Assembly (NCBI RefSeq): GCF_028595325.1
Contig: NZ_JAQQXR010000006.1
Location: 186,001-250,000 of the forward strand
Source of the DNA: Janthinobacterium fluminis
GTDB taxonomy: Bacteria > Pseudomonadota > Gammaproteobacteria > Burkholderiales > Burkholderiaceae_D
DNA: 64,000 bases
Direction: 5' to 3'
Positions 38,260-48,017 of the stretch are shown here, piece by piece (position 1 is the first letter of the stretch; each line of letters opens with the position of its first letter). The notes beneath the pieces are model-generated. The model was given only the letters and a program-made list of their open reading frames with translations, was not told the DNA's origin and did not search any database. A program made the position numbers and the translations under genes.

Positions 38260-39417
38260 TTACACGGCGCGCCGGTGCAGGGAAAAGAAATCCAGCATCA
38301 TCTTGCTGGCGTCGGGGCCGGCCTTGGCATTGAACGGCAGGCTGGCGTCGCCGCCACTCCAGGCGTGTTCCAGCCGCTCGATGCGGGCCACCCGCAACAG
38401 CAACTTTTTGCCGACGTAAAAATCGCGGATCTGCTGCGCATTGGCCGGGTTGCGGCTGCCGGCCCGCCCCGCCGGCTTCACCTCGTCCGATACGCTCGTC
38501 GCGCCATGCAGGCGGTTTAGCAGCAGGCTCTGGCGCATCAACTGGGTCTGGTTGACCGGGCGCACTACCCTGTCAGCCCCGCCCTGGATCAGGATCGTCG
38601 GCAATGGCGGAAACGCCGGGCTGCGCGCCAGCACCGCTTCGATGGCGCCATCCATGTGCTGGCTGGCGCCATGCCGCATCACCTTCAAAGCGCCCACCGC
38701 GCCGTGGCAGGCGCCGTACACCGGCCCCGAATGCAAGCCCACGGCCGCGATCAAATGCGGATGCGTGAGTGCAACGATATTCGCCATGCCGGCCCCGGCC
38801 GAGATGCCGCCTATATAAATACGCCCGCGGTCGATGGCGTAACGCTGCGCAAGCTGCTCGATGGCGCCGACGATCAGGCGCACGTCGCCGCCGCCTTCCT
38901 GGGTGGCCTTGTCATACCATTTCCAGCAACGGTGGCGGTGCGCGCTAAGCGACTGCTGCGGATACAGCACGGCATAGCCCTTGCGCTCCGCCAGGCGGTT
39001 CATCCGCGTGCCCTGCGCGAACTCCGGCGCGCTCTGCCCGCAACCATGCAGCATGACGACCAGCGGCATGCCCCGCAGCCGCACCGCGGCCGATGGCGCC
39101 TTGGCGGGCAGGTACAGGTAGTAACTCAGGCGCCGCACCGGCAAGCGCCCCGCTTCCGGCGGCAAATAATAGCCGGACAGCCATTTCCCCGGCGGCGGCG
39201 CCGCCGCGCGCGGGCGCGCCGTAGCGGTCGGTCGGGCTTTGGCGGCCGTGGCCGCCGGCTTCGGCCTGGACTTCGCGCGGACCTTCGGCGGCGCGGGCGC
39301 GGCCAACAGGCTGTTGACCAGCTTGTTGGCGCTGCGCCGCTGCGCCTTGGCGACGCGCGCCAGACCGCGCAGCCATTGCGTGACCGCCTTCACCATGCGC
39401 GCCCCGAATCTATCCAT
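38260..39417 (-). CDS. PHB-depolymerase-family esterase (alpha/beta hydrolase)
   Basis: A protein of about 385 residues. A basic, Ala/Pro-rich N-terminal region (KVRAKSRPKPAATAAKARPTATARPRAAAPPPGKW) precedes the hydrolase. The oxyanion region is PLVVMLHGCGQSAPEFAQGTRMN, the lipase box is YIGGISAGAGMANIVAL with the nucleophile Ser, the Asp lies in ILIQGGADRVVRPVNQTQL, and the His in RIERLEHAWSGGDASLPF. This is the extracellular-PHB-depolymerase type-1 arrangement, although many members act on other esters. No clear export signal is visible. The start may be 39417 or the internal ATG at 39396; neither has a strong ribosome-binding site. Confidence 0.88.
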   Translation of the reverse strand: MDRFGARMVKAVTQWLRGLARVAKAQRRSANKLVNSLLAAPAPPKVRAKSRPKPAATAAKARPTATARPRAAAPPPGKWLSGYYLPPEAGRLPVRRLSYYLYLPAKAPSAAVRLRGMPLVVMLHGCGQSAPEFAQGTRMNRLAERKGYAVLYPQQSLSAHRHRCWKWYDKATQEGGGDVRLIVGAIEQLAQRYAIDRGRIYIGGISAGAGMANIVALTHPHLIAAVGLHSGPVYGACHGAVGALKVMRHGASQHMDGAIEAVLARSPAFPPLPTILIQGGADRVVRPVNQTQLMRQSLLLNRLHGATSVSDEVKPAGRAGSRNPANAQQIRDFYVGKKLLLRVARIERLEHAWSGGDASLPFNAKAGPDASKMMLDFFSLHRRAV

Positions 39418-39647
39418 CTCATCATCAATCGCATCGCTGCGCCCCTGGCGTCCGCTGTGGATACGACGAAGGTAACGCGAATCGCCGCAACGCTCGGTAC
39501 GCTGGCGCGCATAAAAAGCACGCGCCGGCACGATTGAGGCGCATCAAACGCAGGGCGAGGCAAATGCTTAATCTGAGCTTTGGCACCCGTATTCACCGCG
39601 CCGCCCGGCGCATCCCATCCGGGCGCATCGAGACAAAGGAGAGCAAC

Positions 39648-40127
39648 ATGAATTATCTGGACCGCGACACGCTTGGCATCTATAAACGCAGCAGCGCCGG
39701 CAGCAGTAGCGGCGGCCCCGGCCCCGAGCTGATGGGCGCCAACACCCTGATCGGCGACGATGTCTACAACCACAAGGAGGAGGATCTGGGCGACATCAAG
39801 GAAATCATGCTCGACATGCGCACCGGCGAAGTGGCGTATGCGGTGCTGTCCTTCGGCGGCATTCTGGGCATGGGCGAAAAACTGTTTGCCGTGCCGTGGC
39901 AAAGCCTGACGCTCGACACGGTCAACAAACGCTTCCTGCTCGACGTCGACAAGGAACAATTGAAAACCGCGCCGGGCTTCGACAAGGATCACTGGCCCGA
40001 CATGAGCAGCGAAGACTGGACCCAGGAAATCGAGCGCTTCTATGGCGCCGGGGCGAGGACGGGCGCCGGGATGGGCGCCAGCCGTTCGCCGTCGGGGGCC
40101 GGCAGTTCCGGCGGGATCGCAGGCTAA
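39648..40127 (+). CDS. PRC-barrel domain protein, paralogue of the gene at 8398
   Basis: A 159-residue protein with one PRC-barrel (about 28-115): GPGPELMGANTLIGDDVYN, LGDIKEIMLDMRTGEVAYAVLSFGG, GEKLFAVPWQSLTLDTVNKRF. The family core is nearly the same as in the protein at 8398-8796, but this copy has a longer N-terminus and a Gly/Ser/Ala-rich C-terminal tail (GAGARTGAGMGASRSPSGAGSSGGIAG). AAAGGAGA precedes the ATG at 39648, which rules out the upstream in-frame ATG. It is a single gene convergent with hrpA. Confidence 0.88.
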   Translation: MNYLDRDTLGIYKRSSAGSSSGGPGPELMGANTLIGDDVYNHKEEDLGDIKEIMLDMRTGEVAYAVLSFGGILGMGEKLFAVPWQSLTLDTVNKRFLLDVDKEQLKTAPGFDKDHWPDMSSEDWTQEIERFYGAGARTGAGMGASRSPSGAGSSGGIAG

Positions 40128-40146
40128 GGCGGCGCCGGCCTGGAAG

Positions 40147-40175
40147 CAGGGGCGCGCCCGTCGGGTCCGCCCCTG
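40147..40175. terminator. Hairpin between convergent PRC-barrel and hrpA genes
   Basis: CAGGGGCG (40147-40154) and CGCCCCTG (40168-40175) form an 8-bp perfect stem in a 60-base gap between converging genes. It lacks a T-run on either side and may act in both directions. Confidence 0.4.
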
Positions 40176-40187
40176 GCGTAGCCAAGG

Positions 40188-43100
40188 TTAGCGCTGCATC
40201 GATTCCCATACCTTTTGCAGACGCTTCGCCGACACCGGCATCGGCGTGCGCAACTCCTGGGCGAACAGCGACACGCGCAACTCCTCCAACATCCAACGGA
40301 ATTCCGTCAGTTTCGGATCGGTGTTCTTGCCGGCCTGGCGGTCCTTGGCGGAACGCTGGTACAGCATCGCCGCCTGCTGCCATTCGGCCATCAGCTTGGC
40401 GTCGCGGGCCGGGTCGGCGCGCAGTTTTTCAAGGCGCACATTCATCGCCTTCAGGTAGCGGGGGAAGTGGGCGATCTGGCCATACTCGTTGTCGAGCAGG
40501 AAGCGCTTGTTGACCAGGCCCTGCAACTGGCCCTGCATGTCGGCGGCGGCCGGGCCGGGGATGCCTTGCAGCCGCTTCGGCAAGCCGTGGAACTCGGTGA
40601 GCACCTGCGACAGCAGGCGCGCGATCTCGTTCACCAGCAGCACGAGACGCGACTTGCCCTCGTCCTTGCGCTTGGCGAACGCAGCGGCGTCCAGCGGCAG
40701 CGGGTCTTGCAGGCAGGCGATGTCGAGCGCCTTCTGGATGATTTGCTCGCGCAACTCTTCCTGCGAGCCCATCGCCATGAACTGCATGCCCATCTGCTGC
40801 AGGCCGGGAATGCTTTTCTCGATGTATTTCAGCTGGTCCTTCATCTGCAGCGCAAACAGGCGGCGCAGGCCGACCCGGTGCGTGCGCGCGGCCACGTTCG
40901 GGTCGTCGAACACTTCCAGGTCGCAATGCGTCAGCTTGTCGACCAGCGCAGGGAAGCCGATCAACGTCACCTTGCCCTGGACGATTTCCAGCAGCTCCGG
41001 CAATTCGCCGAAAGTCCAGCCGCTCAAGCCCATATGCTGCGCCACCGTGTTCGCCGAGGCCGTGTTGCCGGCCTTGGCCGCGGCGGCGCCGGCCCCCTTG
41101 GCGACGGCCGGCACGTGCACGGCGCCGGCCGGCGGCGTCGACACCTCGGCCATCTTCTGGAAACTCTGGCGCGCCTGGCCGCCGAACTCGGCCTGCAGGG
41201 TGGCCAGGTTGCGCCCCATGTCCAATTGCCGGCCATGCTCGTCGATGACCTTGAAATTCATGAAGTGATGCGCCGGCAAAGTCTCCGGTTTGAAATCGGT
41301 CGTCAGCACGCTCAAGCTGGTCTGCGCGCGCACGTCGGCGATGACCGCGTCGATCAGGTCGCCGCGGCCGAACACGCCCGTCTCGTGCATGCGTTCGCAG
41401 AACTTCGCCGCGTAGTCGGGCAGCGGCACGCAGTGGCGGCGCAGCTTTTGCGGCAGCGATTTCAGCAGCAGATGCACCTTTTCCTTCAGCATGCCCGGCA
41501 CCAGCCATTCGCAGCGCTCGCGCGGCAACTGGTTCAGCGCGAACAGCGGCACGGCCAGCGTCACGCCGTCGCGCAGGCTGCCCGGCTCGAAGTGGTAGCT
41601 CAGTTGCATTTCGAGCCCCGTCACCGCCATCATTTTCGGGAACAGCTCGGTGGTCACGCCGGCCGCCTCGTGGCGCATCAACTCGTCGCGGTTGAGGAAC
41701 AGCAGCTTCGGTTCCTGCGCCGTGGCGTCCTTGTGCCACTTCTCGAAGCCGGCGCCGTTGCAGACCCCGGCCGGCAACAGCTTGTCGTAGAAGGCGGCGA
41801 TCAATTCGTCGTCGACGAGCACGTCGAGGCGGCGCGACTTGTGCTCCAGGTTTTCGATTTCCTTGACCAGCTTGTGGTTGTGCGCGAAGAACGGCGCGCG
41901 CGTGTCGAACTCGCCGCCGACGAGGGCGTCGCGGATGAAAATCTCGCGCGCCTCGGACGGGTTGAAGTTGCCGTAGTTGATGCGCCGCTGCGCGTACACG
42001 ACCAGGCCGTACAGCGTGGCGCGCTCGGACGCGCTGACCTGGGCCGTGCGCTTTTCCCAGCGCGGCTCGCCCCAGGATTTCTTCAGCAGGTGGCCGCCGA
42101 CCTTTTCCAGCCACTCCGGCTGGATCTGCGCGACGCAGCGCGCGTACAGGCGCGTCGTGTCGACCAGCTCGGCCGCCATCAGCCACTTGCCGGGTTTCTT
42201 CAGCAGCGAGGAGCCGGGCCAGACGTGGAACTTGATGCCGCGCGCGCCGAGGAAGCCGGCGCCCGGTTCATCGTCGGCCTTGAAGCCGATGTTGCCGAGC
42301 AGCCCGGTCAGCAGCGCCGTGTGCAGGTTCTCGTAGGTGGCCGGGGCCTCGTTCAGGCGCCAACCCTGCTCCTTGACGATGGTCAGCAATTGCGAATGGA
42401 CGTCGCGCCACTCGCGCAGGCGCAGTTGCGAGAGGAAATTCGCGCGGCAGTTATCTTGCAGTTGGCGGTTGGTTTTCTTGTGCTCGATGGCGCCCTCGAA
42501 CCACGTCCAGATCTTGAGGTAGCTGAGGAACTCCGATTTCTCGTCGGCGAATTTCTTGTGCGCCTCGTCGGCCGCCTGCTGGTGCTCCAGCGGCCTGTCG
42601 CGCGGGTCTTGCACCGACAGCGCCGAGGCGATCACCAGCACCTCGGTCAGGCAGACGTTGTCGAGCGCGGCCAGGATCATGCGGCCGACGCGCGGGTCCA
42701 GCGGCAGCTTGGCCAGCTTGTTGCCCAGCGGCGTAAGGCGGTTGACCTCGTCGACGGCGCCCAGCTCCTGCAGCAACTGGTAGCCGTCGGCGATCGCGCG
42801 CGCCAGCGGCGGCTCGATGAAGGGGAAGGTTTCCACGTCGGTCAGGTGCAGCGACTTCATGCGCAGGATCACGGAAGCCAGCGAGGAGCGCAGGATCTCC
42901 GGCTCGGTGAACTTCGGCCGCAGCAGATAGTCCTGCTCCTCGTACAGGCGGATGCAGACGCCGTCGGCGACGCGGCCGCAACGGCCGGCGCGCTGGTTCG
43001 CCGCCGACTGGGCGATCGGCTCGACCTGCAACTGCTCGACCTTGTTGCGGTAGCTATAGCGCTTGACGCGCGCCAGGCCGGCGTCGACGACGTAGCGGAT

Positions 43101-44321
43101 GCCCGGCACGGTCAGCGAGGTTTCCGCGACGTTGGTGGCGAGCACGATGCGGCGCGCGTTGCTGACCTTGAACACGCGCTCCTGCTCCTCGGCCGACAGG
43201 CGGGCGAACAGCGGCAGAATTTCCACGTGCGGCGGATGGTGCTTGCGCAACGCCTCGGCGCAGTCGCGGATTTCGCGCTCGCCCGGCAGGAACACCAGCA
43301 CGTCGCCGGAGCCGAGGCGGCACAATTCCTCGACCCCGTCGACGACGGCGTCCATCAGGTCGCGCTTGTCGCGCGCGGCGGCCGCCTTCGGCGCCGGCTT
43401 GGCGGCGTCGGCGTTGCCGATGGCCACGGCGTCGCGCTCGACGGGCCGGTAACGCACCTCGACCTGGTACAGGCGGCCCGACACTTCGATGACCGGCGCC
43501 GGCTTCTCCGGCGTGCCGAAATGGCGGGCGAAGCGCTCGGCGTCGATGGTCGCCGAGGTAATGATGATCTTCAAGTCCGGCCGGCGCGGCAGCAACTGCT
43601 TCAAATAGCCGAGCAGGAAATCGATGTTCAGGCTGCGTTCGTGGGCCTCGTCGATGATGATCGTGTCATAGCTTTTCAGCAAGGGATCGGTTTGCGTCTC
43701 GGCCAGCAAAATACCGTCGGTCATCAGCTTGACGGCGGCGCCGCGCGTCAGGGTGTCGGCGAACCGCACCTTGAAGCCGACCGTCTCGCCCAGCGGCGTG
43801 CCCATTTCCTGGGCGATGCGCTTGGCCGTCGACGAGGCGGCGATGCGCCGCGGCTGGGTGTGGCCGATCAAGCCCTTCTGGCCGCGCCCCAGCTCCAGGC
43901 AAATCTTCGGCAACTGCGTGGTCTTGCCGGACCCCGTCTCGCCGCACACGATGATGACCTGGTTCGCCTGCAGGGCCGCGGCGATTTCGCCGCGCCGGCC
44001 CGACACCGGCAAATCCTCCGGATAGGTGATGGCCGGCAGCGGATTGCGGAACGGCGCCTCGGCCACGCGCGGCTCGCGCGCCTCCCGTGGCGGGCGCGGC
44101 GCGCGCTGGCCTGGCTGGCCTTGCTGGCCTGGCTGGCCCTCGGGCCGTGGCGGGCGCGGCGCGCGGCCGGCGGGCTGCCCCTCGCCCTGCCCCGCCTGGG
44201 GCTGGCGCGGCGGGCGCGGCGCGCGCGCGGGCGCGGCGGCTGGCGCGGCCGGCCCCGCCGGTTCGATGAGCGTTTTCAGGATCTGGAAAGGGGAAGAAGG
44301 CTTATTGCTGGCTTGGGACAT
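40188..44321 (-). CDS. hrpA: ATP-dependent RNA helicase HrpA
   Basis: A 1377-residue DEAH-box helicase, slightly longer than E. coli HrpA (about 1300). The N-terminal 100 residues are an unusual Arg/Pro/Gly-rich disordered arm (APRPPRQPQAGQGEGQPAGRA and repeats). The helicase core starts with IVCGETGSGKTTQLPKICLELG (Walker A), then IIIDEAHERSLNIDFLLGYL (DEAH box), ITSATIDAERFARHF, VFLPGEREIRDCAEAL, LATNVAETSLTVPGIRYVVDAG and AGRCGRVADGVCIRLY. The long C-terminal DUF3418-type part is present (WLVPGMLKEKVHLLLKSLPQKLRR). Known to rescue ribosomes stalled in collision in E. coli. It is divergent from argA. Confidence 0.96.
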   Translation of the reverse strand: MSQASNKPSSPFQILKTLIEPAGPAAPAAAPARAPRPPRQPQAGQGEGQPAGRAPRPPRPEGQPGQQGQPGQRAPRPPREAREPRVAEAPFRNPLPAITYPEDLPVSGRRGEIAAALQANQVIIVCGETGSGKTTQLPKICLELGRGQKGLIGHTQPRRIAASSTAKRIAQEMGTPLGETVGFKVRFADTLTRGAAVKLMTDGILLAETQTDPLLKSYDTIIIDEAHERSLNIDFLLGYLKQLLPRRPDLKIIITSATIDAERFARHFGTPEKPAPVIEVSGRLYQVEVRYRPVERDAVAIGNADAAKPAPKAAAARDKRDLMDAVVDGVEELCRLGSGDVLVFLPGEREIRDCAEALRKHHPPHVEILPLFARLSAEEQERVFKVSNARRIVLATNVAETSLTVPGIRYVVDAGLARVKRYSYRNKVEQLQVEPIAQSAANQRAGRCGRVADGVCIRLYEEQDYLLRPKFTEPEILRSSLASVILRMKSLHLTDVETFPFIEPPLARAIADGYQLLQELGAVDEVNRLTPLGNKLAKLPLDPRVGRMILAALDNVCLTEVLVIASALSVQDPRDRPLEHQQAADEAHKKFADEKSEFLSYLKIWTWFEGAIEHKKTNRQLQDNCRANFLSQLRLREWRDVHSQLLTIVKEQGWRLNEAPATYENLHTALLTGLLGNIGFKADDEPGAGFLGARGIKFHVWPGSSLLKKPGKWLMAAELVDTTRLYARCVAQIQPEWLEKVGGHLLKKSWGEPRWEKRTAQVSASERATLYGLVVYAQRRINYGNFNPSEAREIFIRDALVGGEFDTRAPFFAHNHKLVKEIENLEHKSRRLDVLVDDELIAAFYDKLLPAGVCNGAGFEKWHKDATAQEPKLLFLNRDELMRHEAAGVTTELFPKMMAVTGLEMQLSYHFEPGSLRDGVTLAVPLFALNQLPRERCEWLVPGMLKEKVHLLLKSLPQKLRRHCVPLPDYAAKFCERMHETGVFGRGDLIDAVIADVRAQTSLSVLTTDFKPETLPAHHFMNFKVIDEHGRQLDMGRNLATLQAEFGGQARQSFQKMAEVSTPPAGAVHVPAVAKGAGAAAAKAGNTASANTVAQHMGLSGWTFGELPELLEIVQGKVTLIGFPALVDKLTHCDLEVFDDPNVAARTHRVGLRRLFALQMKDQLKYIEKSIPGLQQMGMQFMAMGSQEELREQIIQKALDIACLQDPLPLDAAAFAKRKDEGKSRLVLLVNEIARLLSQVLTEFHGLPKRLQGIPGPAAADMQGQLQGLVNKRFLLDNEYGQIAHFPRYLKAMNVRLEKLRADPARDAKLMAEWQQAAMLYQRSAKDRQAGKNTDPKLTEFRWMLEELRVSLFAQELRTPMPVSAKRLQKVWESMQR

Positions 44322-44376
44322 TGTTTTTTACAGGTATTTGGGCGCGGACATCGCGCAGCGAATTATAATGCGCTTA

Positions 44377-45687
44377 ATGGAAAACCCTACCCAATTCGTC
44401 CAATGGCTGCGCTCGGTCGCACCCTACATCCACGCATTCCGTGGCAAGACCTTCGTGGTCGCCTTCCCAGGTGAACTCGTCACCGCCGGCGCGCTGCCGG
44501 TGCTGGCGCAGGATCTGTCGCTGCTGCACGCGCTCGGCATCAAGGTCGTCATCGTCCACGGCTCCCGGCCGCAGGTGGCCGAACAACTGGCCTTGCGCAA
44601 CGTCGAGGGCCGTTTCACCAACGGCATCCGCATCACCGACACCGCCGCGCTCGAATGCGCGAAAGAGGCTGCCGGCGAACTGCGCCTCGACATCGAGGCC
44701 GCCTTCAGCCAGGGCTTGCCGAACACGCCGATGGCGCACGCGGCCATCCGTATCATTTCCGGCAACTTCGTCACCGCCCGCCCGCTCGGCGTCATCAACG
44801 GCGACGACCTGGAACTGACGGGCGTGGTGCGCAAGATCGCCGCCGAAACCATCCACCAGATCCTCGCCGCCGACGCGCTGGTGCTGCTGTCGCCGCTGGG
44901 CTTCTCGCCGACCGGCGAGGCGTTCAACCTGACGATGGAAGACGTCGCCGTGTCGGCGGCCATCGCCCTGCACGCCGACAAGCTGGTGTTCATCAGCGAA
45001 ACGCCGATGATGCGCGACGTGGCCGGTGTGGAAATCCGCGAACTGTCCTCGCACCAGGCCGAAGCCGTGCTGCAGGCGGGCTTCCTGCCGCAGGACACGG
45101 CCTTCTACCTGCAACACGCGATCAAATCGTGCAACAACGGCGTGCCGCGCGCCCACATCGTGCCCTTCGCCACCGACGGCTCGGCCCTGCTGGAACTGTT
45201 CACCCATGACGGCGTCGGCACCATGATCAGCCACGACAACCTGGAAAGCCTGCGCCAGGCCAGCATCGAAGACGTCGGCGGCATCATCAAACTGATCGAA
45301 CCGCTGGAAGCCGACGGCACGCTGGTCAAGCGCGGCCGCGAACTGATCGAACGGGAAATCGACTACTTCTCCGTCATCGAACATGACGGCGTCATCTTCG
45401 GCTGCGCCGCGCTGTACCCGTTCCCGGCGCAAAAAATGGCGGAAATGGCTTGCCTGACCGTCAACCCGGAAGTGCAAGCCCAGGGCGACGGCGAGCGCAT
45501 CCTGAAACACATGGAAAACCGCGCCCGCGCGGCCGGCTTCACGAAGATGTTCGTCCTGACCACGCGCACGGCGCACTGGTTCAAAAAACGCGGCTTCGTG
45601 CCCGCCACCGTCGACGACCTGCCGAAGGACCGCCAGCACATGTACAACTGGCAGCGCAAATCCCAGGTTCTGATTAAGACTTTATAA
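44377..45687 (+). CDS. argA: N-acetylglutamate synthase
   Basis: A 436-residue enzyme for the first step of arginine synthesis (glutamate plus acetyl-CoA). The N-terminal amino-acid-kinase domain is visible: [42 protein letters not shown] and [18 protein letters not shown]. The C-terminal GNAT domain has [53 protein letters not shown]. coli ArgA is 443 residues. The start is ATG 44377 or 44368. A perfect TATAAT at 44364-44369 lies so near that transcripts may begin close to the start codon. Upstream, the gene is divergent from hrpA with a gap of 55 bases. Confidence 0.94.
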   Translation: MENPTQFVQWLRSVAPYIHAFRGKTFVVAFPGELVTAGALPVLAQDLSLLHALGIKVVIVHGSRPQVAEQLALRNVEGRFTNGIRITDTAALECAKEAAGELRLDIEAAFSQGLPNTPMAHAAIRIISGNFVTARPLGVINGDDLELTGVVRKIAAETIHQILAADALVLLSPLGFSPTGEAFNLTMEDVAVSAAIALHADKLVFISETPMMRDVAGVEIRELSSHQAEAVLQAGFLPQDTAFYLQHAIKSCNNGVPRAHIVPFATDGSALLELFTHDGVGTMISHDNLESLRQASIEDVGGIIKLIEPLEADGTLVKRGRELIEREIDYFSVIEHDGVIFGCAALYPFPAQKMAEMACLTVNPEVQAQGDGERILKHMENRARAAGFTKMFVLTTRTAHWFKKRGFVPATVDDLPKDRQHMYNWQRKSQVLIKTL

Positions 45688-45719
45688 TCACGCTTTCATT
45701 GAACGCACTAGGAGCACAG

Positions 45720-45992
45720 ATGGCCCGCACAATTCACTGCATCAAATTGAACAAAGACGCTGAAGGCCTGGATTTCCCGCCTTACCCTGGCGAACTGGGC
45801 AAGAAAATCTACGAAACCGTGTCGAAAGAAGCGTGGGCCGCCTGGCTCAAGCACCAGACCATGCTGGTCAATGAAAACCGCCTGAACCTGGCCGACGCGC
45901 GGGCCCGCAAATACCTGGCCACGCAAATGGAAAAACACTTCTTCGGCGACGGCGCCGACGCCGCGATGGGCTACGTGCCGCCGACGGAATAA
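45720..45992 (+). CDS. yggX: Probable Fe(2+)-trafficking protein YggX
   Basis: A 90-residue cytoplasmic protein that protects iron-sulphur clusters from oxidative damage. [32 protein letters not shown] is the family opening, with the conserved Cys7. The body ([43 protein letters not shown]) is typical. AGGAGC precedes the ATG at 45720. It lies 32 bases after argA and is probably cotranscribed with it. A double palindrome follows. Confidence 0.97.
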   Translation: MARTIHCIKLNKDAEGLDFPPYPGELGKKIYETVSKEAWAAWLKHQTMLVNENRLNLADARARKYLATQMEKHFFGDGADAAMGYVPPTE

Positions 45993-46004
45993 GCCGCGCC
46001 AGCT

Positions 46005-46059
46005 GGGGACAGACCACGATTTCCGAGCAAGTATTGCACGAAAATTGTGGTCTGTCCCC
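46005..46059. repeat. GGGGACAGACC palindrome, copy E
   Basis: Left arm GGGGACAGACCACGATTTCC; right arm ends AAAATTGTGGTCTGTCCCC, with two mismatches to a perfect complement. The loop (GAGCAAGTATTGCACG) differs from copies A-D. It follows yggX by 12 bases and precedes a near-identical copy. Confidence 0.85.
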
Positions 46060-46077
46060 ACCCCCGATGCGCCAGCC

Positions 46078-46132
46078 GGGGACAGACCACGATTTCCGAG
46101 CAAGTATTGCGCGAAAATCGTGGTCTGTCCCC
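46078..46132. repeat. GGGGACAGACC palindrome, copy F
   Basis: This copy shares its loop type (GAGCAAGTATTGCGCG) with copy E and lies 73 bases from it in direct orientation, so the pair looks like a tandem duplication. It sits between yggX and rpiA, which converge. Confidence 0.85.
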
Positions 46133-46155
46133 GGCTGGTGTCGTTGTGGCCTTGC

Positions 46156-46833
46156 TTAGAAGGTCAACGTGCGCACGCCTTCGGCCGTGCCCAGCAGGCA
46201 GACGTCGGCGCCGCGGCTGGCGAACAGGCCGACGGCGATGACGCCGACGATCTGGTTGATGCTGCGCTCCAGCGCGACCGGGTCGGTGATCGCCAGGCCC
46301 AGCACGTCGACGATCATGCCGCCATTGTCGGTGATGAAGGGCTCGCTGCTGCCGGCCTTCAGGCGCAGGCGCGGTTCGCCGCCCAGTTGCGCCAGCTGGC
46401 GCGACACGGCCGAGCGCGCCATCGGCAGCACTTCGACCGGCAGCGGGAATTGGCCCAGCGTCTCGACCAGCTTGGAGCCGTCGGCGATGCAGACGAACTG
46501 GCCCGACACGGAGGCGACGATCTTCTCGCGCGTCAGCGCCGCGCCGCCGCCCTTGATCATCGCGCCGGCCGCCGTGATTTCGTCGGCGCCGTCGACGTAG
46601 ACGGCAATCGAGGGCACGTCGTTGAGGTCGAACACGGCGATGCCGTGGCCGCGCAGGCGCGCCGCCGTCGCTTCGGACGAGGCCACGGCGCCGCGGATGC
46701 GCTGCTTGATCTTGGCCAACTCATCAATGAAAAAGTTGGCGGTCGAGCCCGTGCCCACACCTATAATCTCACCGTCGACTACATACTCGATAGCGGCGCG
46801 CGCAACAGCTTGTTTCAATTCATCTTGGGTCAT
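46156..46833 (-). CDS. rpiA: Ribose-5-phosphate isomerase A
   Basis: A 225-residue pentose-phosphate enzyme interconverting ribose and ribulose 5-phosphates. Signatures: [61 protein letters not shown], and [30 protein letters not shown] at the start has the family N-terminus; the ATG at 46833 is preferred over a longer frame through the upstream gap. The 190 bases between it and the divergent receiver gene contain promoter DNA only. Confidence 0.97.
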   Translation of the reverse strand: MTQDELKQAVARAAIEYVVDGEIIGVGTGSTANFFIDELAKIKQRIRGAVASSEATAARLRGHGIAVFDLNDVPSIAVYVDGADEITAAGAMIKGGGAALTREKIVASVSGQFVCIADGSKLVETLGQFPLPVEVLPMARSAVSRQLAQLGGEPRLRLKAGSSEPFITDNGGMIVDVLGLAITDPVALERSINQIVGVIAVGLFASRGADVCLLGTAEGVRTLTF

Positions 46834-47025
46834 GGCTTCTTGGGGTAAATGGGGGAATGCGCGTATTTTAGCGGATCGCCGCCCGCCGCCGCCGTTTTTT
46901 CGGCGCCGCCATGCCGCGCCGCCCCGCATGGCGCCTCGCCCGGCGCGCCGCAATTTACGCGGAAACGCCGGACAAAATGTGCGAGAATGAATCGTCGCCC
47001 GCTTAGCTCGTCCCAGGAAAAGCAC

Positions 47026-47394
47026 ATGAACGATAGTAAAACCGTCCTCATCGTCGATGACAGCCGCGTTTCCCGCCTGATGGCGCATCAGTTTGTGTTG
47101 AGCATCAAACCGCACTGGACCGTCGTCGAGGCGGCCACCGGCGAGGATGCGCTGGCGAAGGCGCCGGCGCTGCAGCCGGTACTGATTTTGATGGACGTCA
47201 ACATGCCCGGCATGGGCGGCGTCGCCGCCGCCGAGCAGTTGCGCGCGCTGTGCCCGCACAGCCACATTTCCCTGCTCACGGCGAATGTGCAAAACGCCAC
47301 CCGCAACCGGGCCGCCGAGCTCGGCATCGGCTTCATGGAAAAACCGATCACGGAAAGCCGCATCCACCAGTTAATCGGCGCGCTGGAGCCGTAA
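47026..47394 (+). CDS. Single-domain CheY-like response regulator
   Basis: A 122-residue receiver with no output domain. [24 protein letters not shown] has the acidic pair, [22 protein letters not shown] the phospho-acceptor Asp, and [20 protein letters not shown] the conserved Lys. The Ser/Thr switch region is [15 protein letters not shown] precedes the ATG at 47026. Two bases separate its stop from the CheC-like gene, and the next two genes are coupled, so it probably signals to a partner by protein contact and may be a substrate of the CheC-like phosphatase. Confidence 0.93.
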   Translation: MNDSKTVLIVDDSRVSRLMAHQFVLSIKPHWTVVEAATGEDALAKAPALQPVLILMDVNMPGMGGVAAAEQLRALCPHSHISLLTANVQNATRNRAAELGIGFMEKPITESRIHQLIGALEP

Positions 47395-47396
47395 GC

Positions 47397-48017
47397 ATGC
47401 TCAACCTGACCGAACTGGAAAACGACGCGCTGGTCGAGATTTTCAATATCGGCGTCGGCCACGCGGCCGCGGCGATGAGCGAAATCGTCAACGAGGAAGT
47501 GACGATGTCGGTGCCCTCGATCAGCTTCCTGAACCGGGCCGAGGCGGCCCATCTGCTGGGCAACCGCGACGGCGAGCGCATCTGCGGCATCAGCCAGCAC
47601 TACGAGGGCGCCTTCAAGACCGAGGCGATCCTGATGTTCCCCGAGGCGAAGAGCCTGGAAATCGTCCGCCTGATGGTCGGCGAGGCGATCCCGCTGCAGG
47701 AGCTGACGGAGATGGAACAGGAGGCGATGAGCGAGATCGGCAACATCATCCTCAATTCCTGCGTCGGCACGCTGGCCAACATCTTCGGCCGCGAACTGCA
47801 CGGCTCGCTGCCGGTCTACCACATCGGCACCAGCGAGGAAATCCTCGCCTCGTCCGGCGGCCAGGCCGACACCGTCGTGCTGATGCTGCATATCGATTTC
47901 ATCCTGGAAAAGCACCAGATCCACGGCTATGTCGCCTTCGTGCTCGACGTCTCCGCCCTGCACGACTTGAAGGAGCAGGTCGACCAGTACCTGGCCAAAG
48001 TGATGGGGCCGACGTGA
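47397..48017 (+). CDS. CheC-like phosphatase (CheC/CheX family)
   Basis: A 206-residue protein with the duplicated CheC motif. The first is DALVEIFN followed 22 residues later by Pro, fitting (D/S)x3Ex2N-x22-P exactly. The second is EAMSEIGN, again followed 22 residues later by Pro, with Glu instead of Asp/Ser at the first position. CheC proteins dephosphorylate CheY-P. The flanking receiver and cyclase suggest a control module linking a phosphorelay to cyclic di-GMP. The 3' end overlaps the next gene (GTGA). Confidence 0.88.
   Translation: MLNLTELENDALVEIFNIGVGHAAAAMSEIVNEEVTMSVPSISFLNRAEAAHLLGNRDGERICGISQHYEGAFKTEAILMFPEAKSLEIVRLMVGEAIPLQELTEMEQEAMSEIGNIILNSCVGTLANIFGRELHGSLPVYHIGTSEEILASSGGQADTVVLMLHIDFILEKHQIHGYVAFVLDVSALHDLKEQVDQYLAKVMGPT

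Noticed and set aside
40215..44474. A 1419-residue open frame opposite hrpA, and similar very long frames opposite dnaE2 (13744-17619), pyrG (6483-8144), eno (4192-5499) and the receptor at 18044.
   Set aside because: They are antisense to well-supported genes, show no recognisable domains, and are rich in Arg, Gln, His and Val. High GC makes stop codons rare in the opposite frames.
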